Source of the DNA: Microvirga puerhi
GTDB taxonomy: Bacteria; Pseudomonadota; Alphaproteobacteria; Rhizobiales; Beijerinckiaceae
Direction of reading: 5' to 3'
DNA: 64,000 nt
NCBI RefSeq assembly: GCF_020089865.1
Contig: NZ_JAIRBM010000001.1
Location: 1-64,000 of the forward strand
Program-made: the position numbers and the translations under genes
Shown here: in pieces, positions 8,840-16,976 of the stretch
How positions within the stretch are numbered: position 1 is the first letter of the stretch
Layout: every line of letters begins with the position of its first letter
Notes under the pieces: generated by a model
The model's database searches: none
Seen by the model: only the letters and a program-made list of their open reading frames with translations
Told to the model about the DNA's origin: nothing

Positions 8840-9717
8840 GCGTCGCGGTCGCCGAATCCGTCATTCCGGTCCCGCGTCCGGCACTCGGGCGCGTCGGCAC
8901 GGCCACTCTGCTGCTCCTGCCGATCGCGTTGGTCAATGCGGTGGGTTTCCTTCTTCCGGTGCTCAATCTCCTGAGGATGTCCTTCAACGAGGCCCTGTCG
9001 GGAGGCGGCATCCGCGAAACCTTCACGCTGGCGAACTGGGTCGGTCTCGCCGGCGATTCGTTCTATCTGGAGCTGATTCTCAATTCGGTGGTGGTCAGCC
9101 TCACCATCACCGCGCTGACGCTCGTCCTATCCTATCCGATCGCGCTCTACCTCCATCGCAGCTCCGGACGGTGGCGGACATTCCTGACAGTGCTCGTCAT
9201 TTCTCCGCTGCTCACGTCGGCTGTGGTGCGCACCTATGGGTGGATTGCGCTCCTGGCGGACCAGGGACCCATTACCAGCGCGATTGCGGCATTGGGCTTT
9301 GCGCCCCCGAGGCTGATGTTCAACACGACCGGCGTCGTCATCGGCCTCGTCGAGATCCTGATGCCCTATATGATCCTGTCCCTGCTCGCCGGGTTCGGGC
9401 GGCTCGATCCACGGGTCGAGGAGGCGGCCATGACCTTGGGCGCGCGGCCGGTCAAGACGTTTTGGCGCGTCGTCCTGCCTCTTACGCTGCCGGGCATCGC
9501 GCTCGGCTGCCTTCTCTGCTTCGTGCTGGCGGTCTCGTCCTTCATTACGCCGAAACTCCTCGGCGGTGGACGCGTGTTCCTTCTGGCGACGGAGATCTAT
9601 GACCAGGCGATCGTCACGTTGAACTGGCCGCTGGCCTCGACACTCTCGATCCTCGTCCTCGTCATCTTCGGGGCGGCGCTTGCCGTCTACGCCCGAATCC
9701 TGCGGGCTATCGACTAG
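8836..9717 (+). CDS. ABC transporter permease (PotB type)
   Basis: The 293-residue inner-membrane protein has about six membrane segments. The EAA motif for ATPase contact is visible as EEAAMTLGARPVKTFWRVVL (about residues 195-214). It is the first of two permeases and forms a heterodimer with the next product. It starts inside the ATGA overlap with the ATPase gene and ends nine bases before the next start. The size is normal for PotB homologues. Confidence 0.9.
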   Translation: MSVAVAESVIPVPRPALGRVGTATLLLLPIALVNAVGFLLPVLNLLRMSFNEALSGGGIRETFTLANWVGLAGDSFYLELILNSVVVSLTITALTLVLSYPIALYLHRSSGRWRTFLTVLVISPLLTSAVVRTYGWIALLADQGPITSAIAALGFAPPRLMFNTTGVVIGLVEILMPYMILSLLAGFGRLDPRVEEAAMTLGARPVKTFWRVVLPLTLPGIALGCLLCFVLAVSSFITPKLLGGGRVFLLATEIYDQAIVTLNWPLASTLSILVLVIFGAALAVYARILRAID

Positions 9718-9726
9718 GAGACCGTC

Positions 9727-10521
9727 ATGGAAACGAATCAGACCTCGCTGCCCATGAAGATCCTCGTGGCGCTTCTCTTCCTCTTCCTGCTCGCGCCAGT
9801 GATCCTCGTGGTGCCGATCTCGTTCAGCGGCGAGCAGATCCTGTCCTTCCCGCCGCAGAGCTGGTCGCTGCGCTGGTACATTGCGCTTGCGCAGAACTCC
9901 GCCATCATCTCGGCCTTCTGGACGAGCCTGATGCTCGGAGCCATCGTAACGGTTCTGTCCTTGGCCGCGGCCATTCCGGCCGCCTATGTGATCGTCCGGA
10001 TGCGAACGATGGGCTCGGGCTTTCTCTACAACCTGTTCACCGCGCCTCTGCTGCTGCCGACCATCGTGCTCGGTCTCGCCATCCTGATCGTCTTCGCATC
10101 GGCGGGCTTTCTAGGCTCGTTCTGGGGCCTGGTGATCGGACACCTGGTGATCACGCTGCCCTATGCCTTGCGCGTGCTGGCGACGACCCTCGGCAACCTT
10201 CCGCTCGCCTGCGAAGAGGCGGCATCCACGCTCGGCGGCCGGCCGTTCACGGTTTTCCGACGCGTAACCTTGCCGATGATGGCGCCAGGCATCGTCGCCG
10301 CCACGGCGCTGTGCTTCCTGGTGTCGTTCGACGAGGTGGTGATCACGCTCTTCCTGACCGGCCCCCGCCTGACAACCCTCCCGGTCGAGCTCTTCCATCA
10401 CGTGGAGAGCCGCGCTGATCCGCTGGTGGCGAGCGTTTCCGTCCTGCTGATTCTCCTGACGCTCGGGGTCGTCATGATCGTCGACCGGACCGTGGGACTG
10501 TCGAAGACCTTCGTGAAGTGA
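9727..10521 (+). CDS. ABC transporter permease (PotC type)
   Basis: The 264-residue inner-membrane protein has about six hydrophobic segments and the EAA motif EEAASTLGGRPFTVFRRVTL (about residues 162-181). It is the second permease of the importer and the last gene of the LysR-adjacent operon. A GC-rich hairpin follows the stop codon directly and probably ends the transcript. Confidence 0.9.
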   Translation: METNQTSLPMKILVALLFLFLLAPVILVVPISFSGEQILSFPPQSWSLRWYIALAQNSAIISAFWTSLMLGAIVTVLSLAAAIPAAYVIVRMRTMGSGFLYNLFTAPLLLPTIVLGLAILIVFASAGFLGSFWGLVIGHLVITLPYALRVLATTLGNLPLACEEAASTLGGRPFTVFRRVTLPMMAPGIVAATALCFLVSFDEVVITLFLTGPRLTTLPVELFHHVESRADPLVASVSVLLILLTLGVVMIVDRTVGLSKTFVK

Positions 10522-10523
10522 CT

Positions 10524-10548
10524 GGCCGGCGGCGTCCGCCGGCCCTTT
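10524..10548 (+). terminator. Terminator of the amidase/ABC operon
   Basis: GGCCGGCGG at 10524-10532 pairs with CCGCCGGCC at 10536-10544 around a three-base loop, followed by CTTTCCC. The stem is very stable but the T-tract is short. Confidence 0.65.
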
Positions 10549-10561
10549 CCCATTTCAATGC

Positions 10562-10855
10562 TTAGAAGCGGAAGCCGGCTCCGACGCCACGTCCCGTCAT
10601 GACCGGTTCGATGGCAGGAGACGAGGCAGGGGCCGCCGGGGACGGCGTGTCCAGCCGGTCCGGGACGTCAATGGACCGGCGCCGTGTTTCGGCTGCCGTC
10701 TGGCGGGCCGAAGTGGCCTTGTTATTGCCGGTCACCGAGGGCGGCGGCGGCACGGGAGTGCGGGGCAGGACGCCTTGTGGGGCAGCGTTGGTGCTGCAGG
10801 CCGCAAGGGTGCCCGAGAGAAGGAGGATGGCGGGAATGGACGCCAGGATACGCAT
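10562..10855 (-). CDS. Small exported lipoprotein
   Basis: The 97-residue protein begins with a lipoprotein signal peptide: MRILASIP, a hydrophobic core, then the lipobox LAAC with the cysteine near residue 20. The mature part is rich in proline, serine and threonine and has no recognisable domain. It should be lipid-anchored in the outer membrane. The function is unknown. It converges with the ABC operon. Confidence 0.7.
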   Translation of the reverse strand: MRILASIPAILLLSGTLAACSTNAAPQGVLPRTPVPPPPSVTGNNKATSARQTAAETRRRSIDVPDRLDTPSPAAPASSPAIEPVMTGRGVGAGFRF

Positions 10856-10932
10856 GGTGCTGTTCCGCTGTTGACGTGAGCTTAGCTAATTCATCGGGTT
10901 TGGATGTCGAGTCCGGCTTGGCTGGCAACGCC

Positions 10933-11064
10933 TTATTCGCTCCACCAGAACTGATAGCCATAGAGGATGAGCGCCAGAATCATCAGGATCAGCGCAATCG
11001 CCGACGCGATGTGGATATGCCGCTTCTGGATGATTCGGGGGCGTGAGGAGTGATGATGAACCAT
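10933..11064 (-). CDS. 43-residue single-pass membrane protein
   Basis: A short frame from the ATG at 11064 to TAA at 10933-10935 encodes 43 residues. The N-terminus is basic and histidine-rich (MVHHHSSRPRIIQKRHIHI). One strong membrane helix follows (ASAIALILMILALILYGYQF), and the end is WWSE. GAGAGG lies about eight bases before the start. The polar-basic head, membrane helix and short tail suggest a real small inner-membrane protein, perhaps a subunit or regulator of a membrane complex. No family is recognised. Confidence 0.55.
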   Translation of the reverse strand: MVHHHSSRPRIIQKRHIHIASAIALILMILALILYGYQFWWSE

Positions 11065-11141
11065 CGGGCCAGCCTCTCGTGATCGCCACGTTCGCCTGTC
11101 GTGATCAACAAGCCTTCGGCGAATGCGGGGACCAGGATACG

Positions 11142-11168
11142 AAAAAGGCCCGGTGTTTCCACCGGGCC
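11142..11168 (-). terminator. Rho-independent terminator of the porin gene
   Basis: On the minus strand GGCCCGGTG-GAAA-CACCGGGCC forms a perfect 9-bp stem with a GAAA tetraloop and is followed by five T residues. It lies about 27 bases after the porin stop codon. Confidence 0.9.
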
Positions 11169-11194
11169 CGTATCGGTCGCGTGAGCGATCGATC

Positions 11195-11926
11195 TTAGTA
11201 CGACGAGAACTTGTAGTTCAGGCCGGCGCGGATCACGCCGAACTCGGCGTTGTTCCGGTCGCCGTAGTAGCCGTAGTAGTTGTTCTTCGTGTCGAGGTTC
11301 ACGTACAGACCTTCGACCTTCGCGGTCAGGTTGTTCGTGAAGGCGTACTCGACACCGGCGCCGAGAACCCAACCCGTGCTCGTGCCGTTGTCCGAGCCGT
11401 AGTAGTAGGCGAGGCCCGGATAGTAGGCAGCGCTCGCGCCGTTGGCGATGTCGCCATAGGCGAAACCGCCGGTCACGTAGATGAGCGCGCGGTCGAACGC
11501 AACACCGGCGCGGGCGCGGACGGTGCCGAACCAGTTGCCGTTGTTCTTGTCGCGGTAGTAGCCGCCGAAGTAGTAGTTCTGGTTGCCGCCGCCGATGTCA
11601 GCGTACTGAAGGTCGGTCTCGAGGCCGAGAACGAACTGGCCAACCTGGTAGTTGTAGCCGATCTGAGCGCCGCCGACGAAGCCGCCGTTGCTGCCGCCGC
11701 CGCCATAGTAACCCAGGAGCGGGTCATAGTAGCGGTGGTTGTCGTTGGTGTTCCAGCCGTAGCCAGCGTTCACGCCGACGTAGAAGCCGGTCCAGGTGAA
11801 GACCGGAACGGCAGCGATGATCGGAGCCGGAGCAGCGCGGGACGGGAGATCCGCGGCCTGTGCGGCCGAGGCGGCGATAGCCAGAGCTGCCGTACCGGCG
11901 AGCAGGCTGAGGAGAGACGAACGCAT
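11195..11926 (-). CDS. Omp25/RopB-like outer-membrane beta-barrel protein
   Basis: The 243-residue protein starts at the ATG at 11926, after GAGGAAG. Its signal peptide ends AAQAADLPSR, and the mature protein enters with the family hallmark FTWTGFYVGVNAGYGW. Alternating aromatic and polar strands rich in tyrosine and glycine follow, and the C-terminus (GLNYKFSSY) resembles barrel-assembly signals. This matches the small eight-strand porin-like surface proteins of rhizobia and brucellae. It should be abundant, in line with the strong terminator. A long AT-rich leader lies upstream. Confidence 0.88.
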   Translation of the reverse strand: MRSSLLSLLAGTAALAIAASAAQAADLPSRAAPAPIIAAVPVFTWTGFYVGVNAGYGWNTNDNHRYYDPLLGYYGGGGSNGGFVGGAQIGYNYQVGQFVLGLETDLQYADIGGGNQNYYFGGYYRDKNNGNWFGTVRARAGVAFDRALIYVTGGFAYGDIANGASAAYYPGLAYYYGSDNGTSTGWVLGAGVEYAFTNNLTAKVEGLYVNLDTKNNYYGYYGDRNNAEFGVIRAGLNYKFSSY

Positions 11927-12035
11927 TGAGAGCTTCCTCTTGCTTGAGTTGAGAGGGCGCACATTACTCAGAGTCACACTGTTTGGATATTGCCGTTTTG
12001 CAACACTACTAACAAAAGCTAAAATAATACAGTTG

Positions 12036-12197
12036 CATGTAACTGAGTTACGTGACCATAATATTAATATTATGAAAGACTATCAAGTTGACGACCCCCT
12101 TCTATTGTGCGCCAATACACAAGCGATTTTCCAGAGACACTGGGAACTTGCCTTGAGGAGAGAACTTAGCCCTGCTGCACCTGCGGCAGGGCTTTTT
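12036..12197 (+). ncRNA. Candidate small RNA between porin and pentapeptide genes
   Basis: The segment starts with an 8-bp dyad (one G-U pair) with arms CATGTAAC and GTTACGTG at 12036-12054. An AT-rich stretch follows, and it ends in a strong terminator at 12168-12197. No convincing open reading frame of this strand ends before that terminator, so it must serve a short untranslated transcript or a lost gene. The promoter was not identified. The call rests on the terminator, the dyad and the absence of a coding frame. Confidence 0.35.
12168..12197 (+). terminator. Orphan rho-independent terminator
   Basis: AGCCCTGC at 12168-12175 pairs perfectly with GCAGGGCT at 12186-12193, followed by TTTT-C-TTTT. 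No plus-strand gene is found between the porin start and this site. Confidence 0.85.
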
Positions 12198-12308
12198 CTT
12201 TTCTTTCACGGCTGCAGTGCACCCAGTTCGCGATGCCCGTCTCGAAGCCGCCGTAGAATCCGGCTGAAATCGAGGGCGTGACGAGGTACATAGGCATAGG
12301 TGGAAGTG

Positions 12309-13118
12309 ATGCGTCGGAAGCGGAAAAGCCTCGGAGAATGTAGCGGGGGGCTAAGGTTCGGCACAACGACCAGGTTGGTCGCTGTCGGTAGCTTCCTGGC
12401 CATGATGATTCTTGCAGAATCTGCGCAGGCCGGATGTCAGGATGCGCCCGGTCCAGGAGTCAATTGGGCGAACTGCTCGAAGGCCCGGATCATGCTCAAC
12501 GGTGACAATATGGCCGGTGCCGTGCTCAGCGGTGCCGCTCTCGGAGCCAGCGACTTTGCCAATGCTGGCCTCGCAGGAGCGCGCTTGATCGGTGCCGAGA
12601 TCAGTCGAACACGCTTCGACGGCGCCAATCTGATGAAGGCGGATTTCAGCAAGGCTACGGGCTGGCGCACCAGTTTCGCTGGCGCGAATCTGCAGGGAGC
12701 GAACTTCACCTTAGCCGACATGAGCCGAACGAACTTCGCGAAGGCCCTGCTGACGGGCGCAAGCCTGTCGAAGTCCGAATTCAATCGGTCGGATTTCAGC
12801 GGGGCGGATCTGTCGGGAGCGGATCTCTCCAAGTCGGAGCTGGCACGGATTTCATTTCAGAACGCGAAGCTGTCCGGCGCGAACATGAGCTACTCGAACC
12901 TGTCTCGTTCGGATCTCGGCACGGCAGATCTCAAAGGTGTCAACCTGACCGGCTCGTATCTTTTCCTGACGCGGCTTGGAGCCGCCGACCTCACGACCAC
13001 GACAGGCCTGACGCAGAATCAAATCGAGATCGCCTGCGGTACGTCGCAAACCAAGTTGCCGTCCGGTTTGACCCGTCCGGCAAGCTGGCCCTGCAGCGGA
13101 AGCGAAACGGAAGACTAG
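12309..13118 (+). CDS. Exported pentapeptide-repeat protein
   Basis: The 269-residue protein starts at ATG 12309, placed by AGGTGG upstream; a GTG at 12300 is possible. An N-terminal signal-like segment (LVAVGSFLAMMILAESAQAG) is followed by about thirty A(D/N)Lxx pentapeptide repeats between residues 60 and 230, for example LSGADLSGADLSKSELARIS. These fold into a right-handed quadrilateral beta-helix. Several family members bind protein partners or mimic DNA; the exported nature of this one makes DNA mimicry unlikely. Function unknown. Confidence 0.82.
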   Translation: MRRKRKSLGECSGGLRFGTTTRLVAVGSFLAMMILAESAQAGCQDAPGPGVNWANCSKARIMLNGDNMAGAVLSGAALGASDFANAGLAGARLIGAEISRTRFDGANLMKADFSKATGWRTSFAGANLQGANFTLADMSRTNFAKALLTGASLSKSEFNRSDFSGADLSGADLSKSELARISFQNAKLSGANMSYSNLSRSDLGTADLKGVNLTGSYLFLTRLGAADLTTTTGLTQNQIEIACGTSQTKLPSGLTRPASWPCSGSETED

Positions 13119-13144
13119 AGCCCGCCCGGACCCGATCGACGGCA

Positions 13145-13366
13145 TCAGGTCACGTCGAAAAAGTCTGGCAAGATGGACTTCCGGTCTTTGTCGAATTCGC
13201 GATGCGCCGCAATCTTGGCATCGATGACCCGTTCGATCGCCGCGGTGATGTCGCTGGCAAGGTTTGCGTCTCCGAGCGCATTCCTGAGAAGCCTGAAGAG
13301 ACCTCCTGCGGCGAACTCGGCTTCGCCGAGAGGCATCGCGTTAGGGAGGTGCAGATCCGAAGCCAT
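13145..13366 (-). CDS. Small hypothetical protein
   Basis: The 73-residue frame starts with ATG at 13366, has GGAG upstream, and contains a leucine- and alanine-rich central helix (LLRNALGDANLASDITAAIE) and an acidic-basic tail. No domain is recognised. It converges with the pentapeptide-repeat gene. Confidence 0.5.
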   Translation of the reverse strand: MASDLHLPNAMPLGEAEFAAGGLFRLLRNALGDANLASDITAAIERVIDAKIAAHREFDKDRKSILPDFFDVT

Positions 13367-13553
13367 GTCGCCATCTCCATACTGAACTGACGCCGCGATT
13401 CCCGTTCGAAAGGCGCTGCGAACAGATCCGACAATAGCTCAGCGCCGGGAGCGCTCGGATTCCCATAGATGGGTACCCCGCCGCGGAAAGGAGAGGGGTA
13501 ACGGGGCGGATTTCCGTTAACCTGCGCTACCCATCCGATTCTGCGAGTTCTCA

Positions 13554-14171
13554 ATGCCTCTGAAACGACAATTGACTTCCCTTTCCTCCGGCGCGCCCGG
13601 TCTCGTTCCCGTTCTTGAGACGGAGCGCCTGCGGCTGCGGGGGCATCGCGCGGAGGACTTTCCTGCTTGCCTCGCCCTCTGGACAGATCCCGAGGTGACA
13701 CGGTTCATCGGTGGGCGGCCTTCAACTCAGGAAGAGGTGTGGTCGCGACTGCTGCGCTATGTGGGCCACTGGGATCTGCTTGGCTATGGTTATTGGGTGA
13801 TCGAGGACAAGGAGACGGGCGCCTTTCTGGGGGAGACGGGCTTTGCCGATTTCAGGCGCACCATCGAACCACCCATAGACGGTCAGCCGGAGATCGGCTG
13901 GGTCCTGGCGCCGTCGGCGCAGGGCAGGGGCCTTGCGACCGAGGCCGTTCAAGCTGTCCTCAAGTGGGGAGATGCGCATTTCGGTCCGGTTCCGACAGTC
14001 TGCCTGATTGCGCCGGAGAACACGCCTTCCTTACGCGTCGCCGAGAAATGCGACTACCGGCCCTTCGTCCGCGCCACTTATCGGGAGGGGATAACGCTGC
14101 TCATGCGTCGAGATCCGGCGAAGAGCGAGACCGTTCAGCCGGCCGCAGAGATCGGACAGCGCATTCCTTAG
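13554..14171 (+). CDS. GNAT acetyltransferase (RimJ/RimL-like)
   Basis: The 205-residue protein has the GNAT fold used to move acetyl from acetyl-CoA to an amine. It begins the domain with LETERLRLRGHRAEDFPACL and carries the acetyl-CoA pyrophosphate loop in AQGRGLATEAVQAVL (motif A, about residues 122-136), then NTPSLRVAEKCDY (motif B). This pattern is that of RimJ/RimL-type enzymes that acetylate protein N-termini or small amines. The true acceptor is unknown. The last 25 residues are a non-conserved tail. Confidence 0.85.
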   Translation: MPLKRQLTSLSSGAPGLVPVLETERLRLRGHRAEDFPACLALWTDPEVTRFIGGRPSTQEEVWSRLLRYVGHWDLLGYGYWVIEDKETGAFLGETGFADFRRTIEPPIDGQPEIGWVLAPSAQGRGLATEAVQAVLKWGDAHFGPVPTVCLIAPENTPSLRVAEKCDYRPFVRATYREGITLLMRRDPAKSETVQPAAEIGQRIP

Positions 14172-14282
14172 AAACGTCCCGGGCTATTCCGGAGATAAGG
14201 CCTTTGACGGCAGCGATGTCATTGCCAAGGAACGCGATGTCAAAGGACGACGTTCCCCTTGGGAGCATCCGGAGAGGTTATT

Positions 14283-14558
14283 ATGAACAGTGCCGTTCAC
14301 GACAATTCCGCGCGAAACCGCTTCGAACTCGATATCAATGGTCAGGTCGTCTTCGCGAACTATGAACGTCGTGGGTCGACCCTGATCATTCGCTATGTCG
14401 AAGCTCCGCCGCCGCTGCGCGGAACGGGAGCGGCCGATACCCTCATGCGCGGCGTCGCACAGATCGCCCGGGCAGAAGGTCGGACCCTGACGCCACTCTG
14501 CAGCTATGCGAACGTATGGTTTCGGCGCCACCGGGAGTATCGCGATCTGGTAGCCTGA
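14283..14558 (+). CDS. YjdJ-like GNAT-family protein
   Basis: The 91-residue protein starts at ATG 14283 after GGAGAGG. It matches the short Gcn5-like family: FELDINGQVVFANYERRGST, then a glycine turn PPLRGTGAADTLMRGV that replaces the usual acetyl-CoA loop, then LCSYANVWFRRHREYRDLVA. Members are mini-GNATs of unclear substrate. It lies 111 bases after the larger GNAT gene on the same strand. Confidence 0.8.
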   Translation: MNSAVHDNSARNRFELDINGQVVFANYERRGSTLIIRYVEAPPPLRGTGAADTLMRGVAQIARAEGRTLTPLCSYANVWFRRHREYRDLVA

Positions 14559-14579
14559 CTTGCGCTTCCTACGACACGG

Positions 14580-15230
14580 TCATTCGGTCCTTTGGCCTGT
14601 GCGCAGGCGGAAAGGAAACCAGTTGAGGGCGAGTGCAACCACGCGCTCGAGAGTTCCGGGCTCTTCGAAAAGATGTCCGGCTCCCGGGACGATTTCGAGG
14701 GATTTTTCGCAGCCGAGTTCGTTGAAGGCTCGCCGATTCAGATCGATCACGATGGGATCGTCGCCCCCGACGATCAGAAGCGTCGATGCATGGACCTTAG
14801 CGAGAGCCGACCCGGCGAGATCCGGACGGCCGCCGCGCGAGACGATGGCGGCAACCGGATGAGGCGTGATGGTCTCCGCCACGAGGGCTGCGGCAGCGCC
14901 TGTGCTAGCGCCGAAATAGCCGATCGGCGTCACATCCGGCATCCCGTCCATACGCACCCAATCCGTTGCGAGTGCGAGGCGTTGCGCCAGCAGCGCGATG
15001 TCGAACACATTCTCTCTGTCCTCGGCCTCGTCGGCGAGCAAGAGATCCAAAAGAAGCGTTCCGAGGCCGGCCTTCTGGAGTTCTCTCGCGACGAAGCGAT
15101 TGCGAGGGCTCAGTCGGCTGCTCCCGCTCCCGTGGGCGAACAGGACAAGGCCAAGCCCGGGCTCGGGGCCGACGAGGGATCCTTTGAGGCCGAGCGGGCC
15201 GATGGTGACATCCTTCTCGGATCCGGCCAT
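14580..15230 (-). CDS. Alpha/beta hydrolase (dienelactone-hydrolase-like)
   Basis: The 216-residue cytoplasmic protein (start ATG 15230) has the alpha/beta-hydrolase pattern. FAHGSGSSRLSPRN forms the oxyanion-hole strand. The nucleophile elbow is replaced by GYFGASTGAAAALV, with serine as nucleophile in G-A-S-T-G. LLIVGGDDPIV carries the acid, and GAGHLFEEPGTL carries the histidine. This is the layout of a subfamily often found beside phosphoribosyltransferase genes, which is not the case here. The substrate is unknown. Confidence 0.82.
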   Translation of the reverse strand: MAGSEKDVTIGPLGLKGSLVGPEPGLGLVLFAHGSGSSRLSPRNRFVARELQKAGLGTLLLDLLLADEAEDRENVFDIALLAQRLALATDWVRMDGMPDVTPIGYFGASTGAAAALVAETITPHPVAAIVSRGGRPDLAGSALAKVHASTLLIVGGDDPIVIDLNRRAFNELGCEKSLEIVPGAGHLFEEPGTLERVVALALNWFPFRLRTGQRTE

Positions 15231-15457
15231 GGTTTCCTCCACATTGACGGCAGGCGATGTCCGATCCCGGCGCCTCTGTGAATGGTAGGGCGGCTTTCCC
15301 GATCACCCACCCGGACGGATCGTGCTGCATCGCCCTCTTCACAAGCTTCGTGTTCTCGTGCAACGTTGCAGGGAGTTCCCGAGGCATGACGCTGAGGAGA
15401 TCCCATTCCGCCGCGCGGACAATGAATGTCGCCGTGCAGCCGTATCGGGAGTGAGAC

Positions 15458-16141
15458 ATGGCCTCCGACCCGCCGAAAATCAGACGTGGGCTCGCAGGCA
15501 AGGATGTCCTGGAAAGCTTCGAGAACCTGCTCTCACAACAGAAGACAATCGCTGCTCCCGAGGCGGTAGGCTCCGGGGACGAGTTCGATCCAAATGTTGC
15601 AGCGACGCGGGAGATCGCGGCCAGGATCCAGGCCGCCGTCCTTGACGCGACGGCCTCCGATGCCGACGGGGAGCAGCAGCAGGATGCTCAGCTCATAGAG
15701 GACATCGTCGCGCCGGAGCTCTTCGAAGAGGAGTTTCGTGCGCGTGTGATCGCGCTGGTCAGGGAGGGGTTGGTCAGGGAGGCGGAGGCGGGCTCCGAGA
15801 TCGACAGGAGACAACACCTCTGCTTCGAGGAGGCCATCCTCCACGAAACCATTGTCGTCGAGCGCGCGGAGCAGGTCGAGGGACTCTTTTATCGGGCAAC
15901 CAGATCCGTCCTCTATGGCGCCGACGGGCGAGTGACGGACGACGGAGCGAGCGAGAGCTGGGATGACGAGTTCGTCTTTTCAGAAATGGCGAAAGGCAAG
16001 GCAGTTATCATCGGCTCGGCGGAGGCGATCGGGGAGGTGGATGCGAGCCATTACTATGTCAGTTTTCCGAACCCCGATGTCCTCCTGACCTTTGATCAGC
16101 AGCTCTACCGCCTCACACGGCACAAGGCGGAGGAGCCTTGA
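15458..16141 (+). CDS. Hypothetical acidic protein
   Basis: The 227-residue protein follows GGGAG and has normal base composition for the window. It is acidic, without signal peptide or membrane segment, with a charged helical middle and a C-terminal half containing GLFYRATRSVLYGADGRVTD and YYVSFPNPDVLLTFDQQLYR. I do not recognise a family. It is divergent from the alpha/beta hydrolase with a 227-base gap, in which I see no further gene. Confidence 0.6.
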   Translation: MASDPPKIRRGLAGKDVLESFENLLSQQKTIAAPEAVGSGDEFDPNVAATREIAARIQAAVLDATASDADGEQQQDAQLIEDIVAPELFEEEFRARVIALVREGLVREAEAGSEIDRRQHLCFEEAILHETIVVERAEQVEGLFYRATRSVLYGADGRVTDDGASESWDDEFVFSEMAKGKAVIIGSAEAIGEVDASHYYVSFPNPDVLLTFDQQLYRLTRHKAEEP

Positions 16142-16325
16142 GACCTGGACAGACCTAGTTCGGCCAAGAATTGCGTCATTGGATGACGTAGAGGAAATTT
16201 CCTCGCGTTAACGATTTGTTAACCATATCAAGGCGACCATGTTGTCGTTGACCTTTCATAAAGGTCGGCAATCTTCCCAAGATGCAGACGGGACGCGGAT
16301 GTACCGTTCCGCTCTGCATGGGAAG

Positions 16326-16350
16326 AGGGCGCACAACGCCCTGTTTTCTT
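16326..16350 (+). terminator. Terminator-like hairpin
   Basis: AGGGCG at 16326-16331 pairs with CGCCCT at 16337-16342 around a CACAA loop, followed by GTTTTCTT. Confidence 0.6.
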
Positions 16351-16418
16351 GCGTCTCAGGTTTTTCTTCATCGCGTCGTACGACGAGGGTCTTCTCCTTC
16401 GAAGGGAAAGGATTGCCG

Positions 16419-16487
16419 ATGTTTATCTTCGATCCGATCTCCGGAGAGATGATCGAAATCAAGGTGTCGCCGGCGACGCGGGTCTAG
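16419..16487 (+). CDS. Possible 22-residue microprotein
   Basis: A short frame starts with ATG at 16419, eight bases after AAGGGAAAGGA, and ends with TAG. The product, MFIFDPISGEMIEIKVSPAT plus two residues, has a balanced composition unlike a chance translation. It lies between two terminators and could be a leader peptide. No homologue is known to me. Confidence 0.3.
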   Translation: MFIFDPISGEMIEIKVSPATRV

Positions 16488-16581
16488 GCATATTATCTGA
16501 TAGCGACGGAAGGTCTTCGAGAGGGGCAGTCGAAAGGAATTCCGGAAAAGAACCTCCTTGTTGATTTGAGTTCACCTCATG

Positions 16582-16606
16582 GCGCCGTCATCGGCGCTTT
16601 TTCTTT
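16582..16606 (+). terminator. Rho-independent terminator
   Basis: GCGCCG-TCAT-CGGCGC forms a 6-bp GC stem at 16582-16597, followed by TTTTTCTTTT. It ends whatever transcript crosses 16200-16580. Confidence 0.85.
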
Positions 16607-16694
16607 TGCGACGCAAATAGACTCCCCATGCATTGGAACAAAAAAGGTCCAGGCCCGTCATTTTACTGATGTTGGTCTTCCATGGAGGAGTCGT

Positions 16695-16976
16695 GTGCTT
16701 CTAAGAGCTGCCATTGGAGGCGTTTTGACTGCCATCCTGCTTGGTGGCGCGGTCCCTGCGCAGGCTGGTGCCGGCACTGGGACTTGGCGCAACGGGATGG
16801 TCGAAGGCCCTTATGGACCGGGCTATTACGGCCCACCGCGTGCCCCGCGCTACGCCGATGACGGCTATTATCGTGGCGTCTCGCGTTATGGAGAACAGGA
16901 TTGCTACATGGTGCGCCGTCGCTTCGTCGACGATTGGGGCCGCGTGATCGTTCGCCGTGAGCGCATCTGCGAATAG
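16695..16976 (+). CDS. Small exported protein
   Basis: I place the start at GTG 16695 because GGAGGAG lies five bases upstream and a signal peptide begins there (LLRAAIGGVLTAILLGGAVP, cut near AQAGAG). The 93-residue product has a glycine- and tyrosine-rich stretch (GPYGPGYYGPPRAPRYADDG). Its C-terminal module, QDCYMVRRRFVDDWGRVIVR followed by RERICE, has two cysteines that may form a disulfide. This layout recurs in small periplasmic proteins of Hyphomicrobiales. Function unknown. Confidence 0.65.
   Translation: MLLRAAIGGVLTAILLGGAVPAQAGAGTGTWRNGMVEGPYGPGYYGPPRAPRYADDGYYRGVSRYGEQDCYMVRRRFVDDWGRVIVRRERICE

Larger units (their letters stand above)
16142..16694 (+). other. Dyad-rich intergenic region with two terminators
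   Basis: This 550-base stretch holds the following: an inverted repeat CGTCAT-TGG-ATGACG (16174-16188), a perfect 14-base palindrome GAGGAAATTTCCTC (16191-16204), two GTTAAC sites five bases apart (16207-16223), a hairpin GACCTTT-CAT-AAAGGTC (16250-16266), a terminator-like hairpin at 16326-16350, a 12-base palindrome CGTCGTACGACG (16374-16385), a 22-codon frame (16419-16487) and a second terminator (16582-16606). It probably encodes a small RNA or a regulated leader. Confidence 0.5.

Noticed and set aside
15257-15454. Short plus and minus frames between the alpha/beta hydrolase and the acidic protein
   Set aside because: No ribosome binding site, no motif, and the two strands give equally plausible translations.
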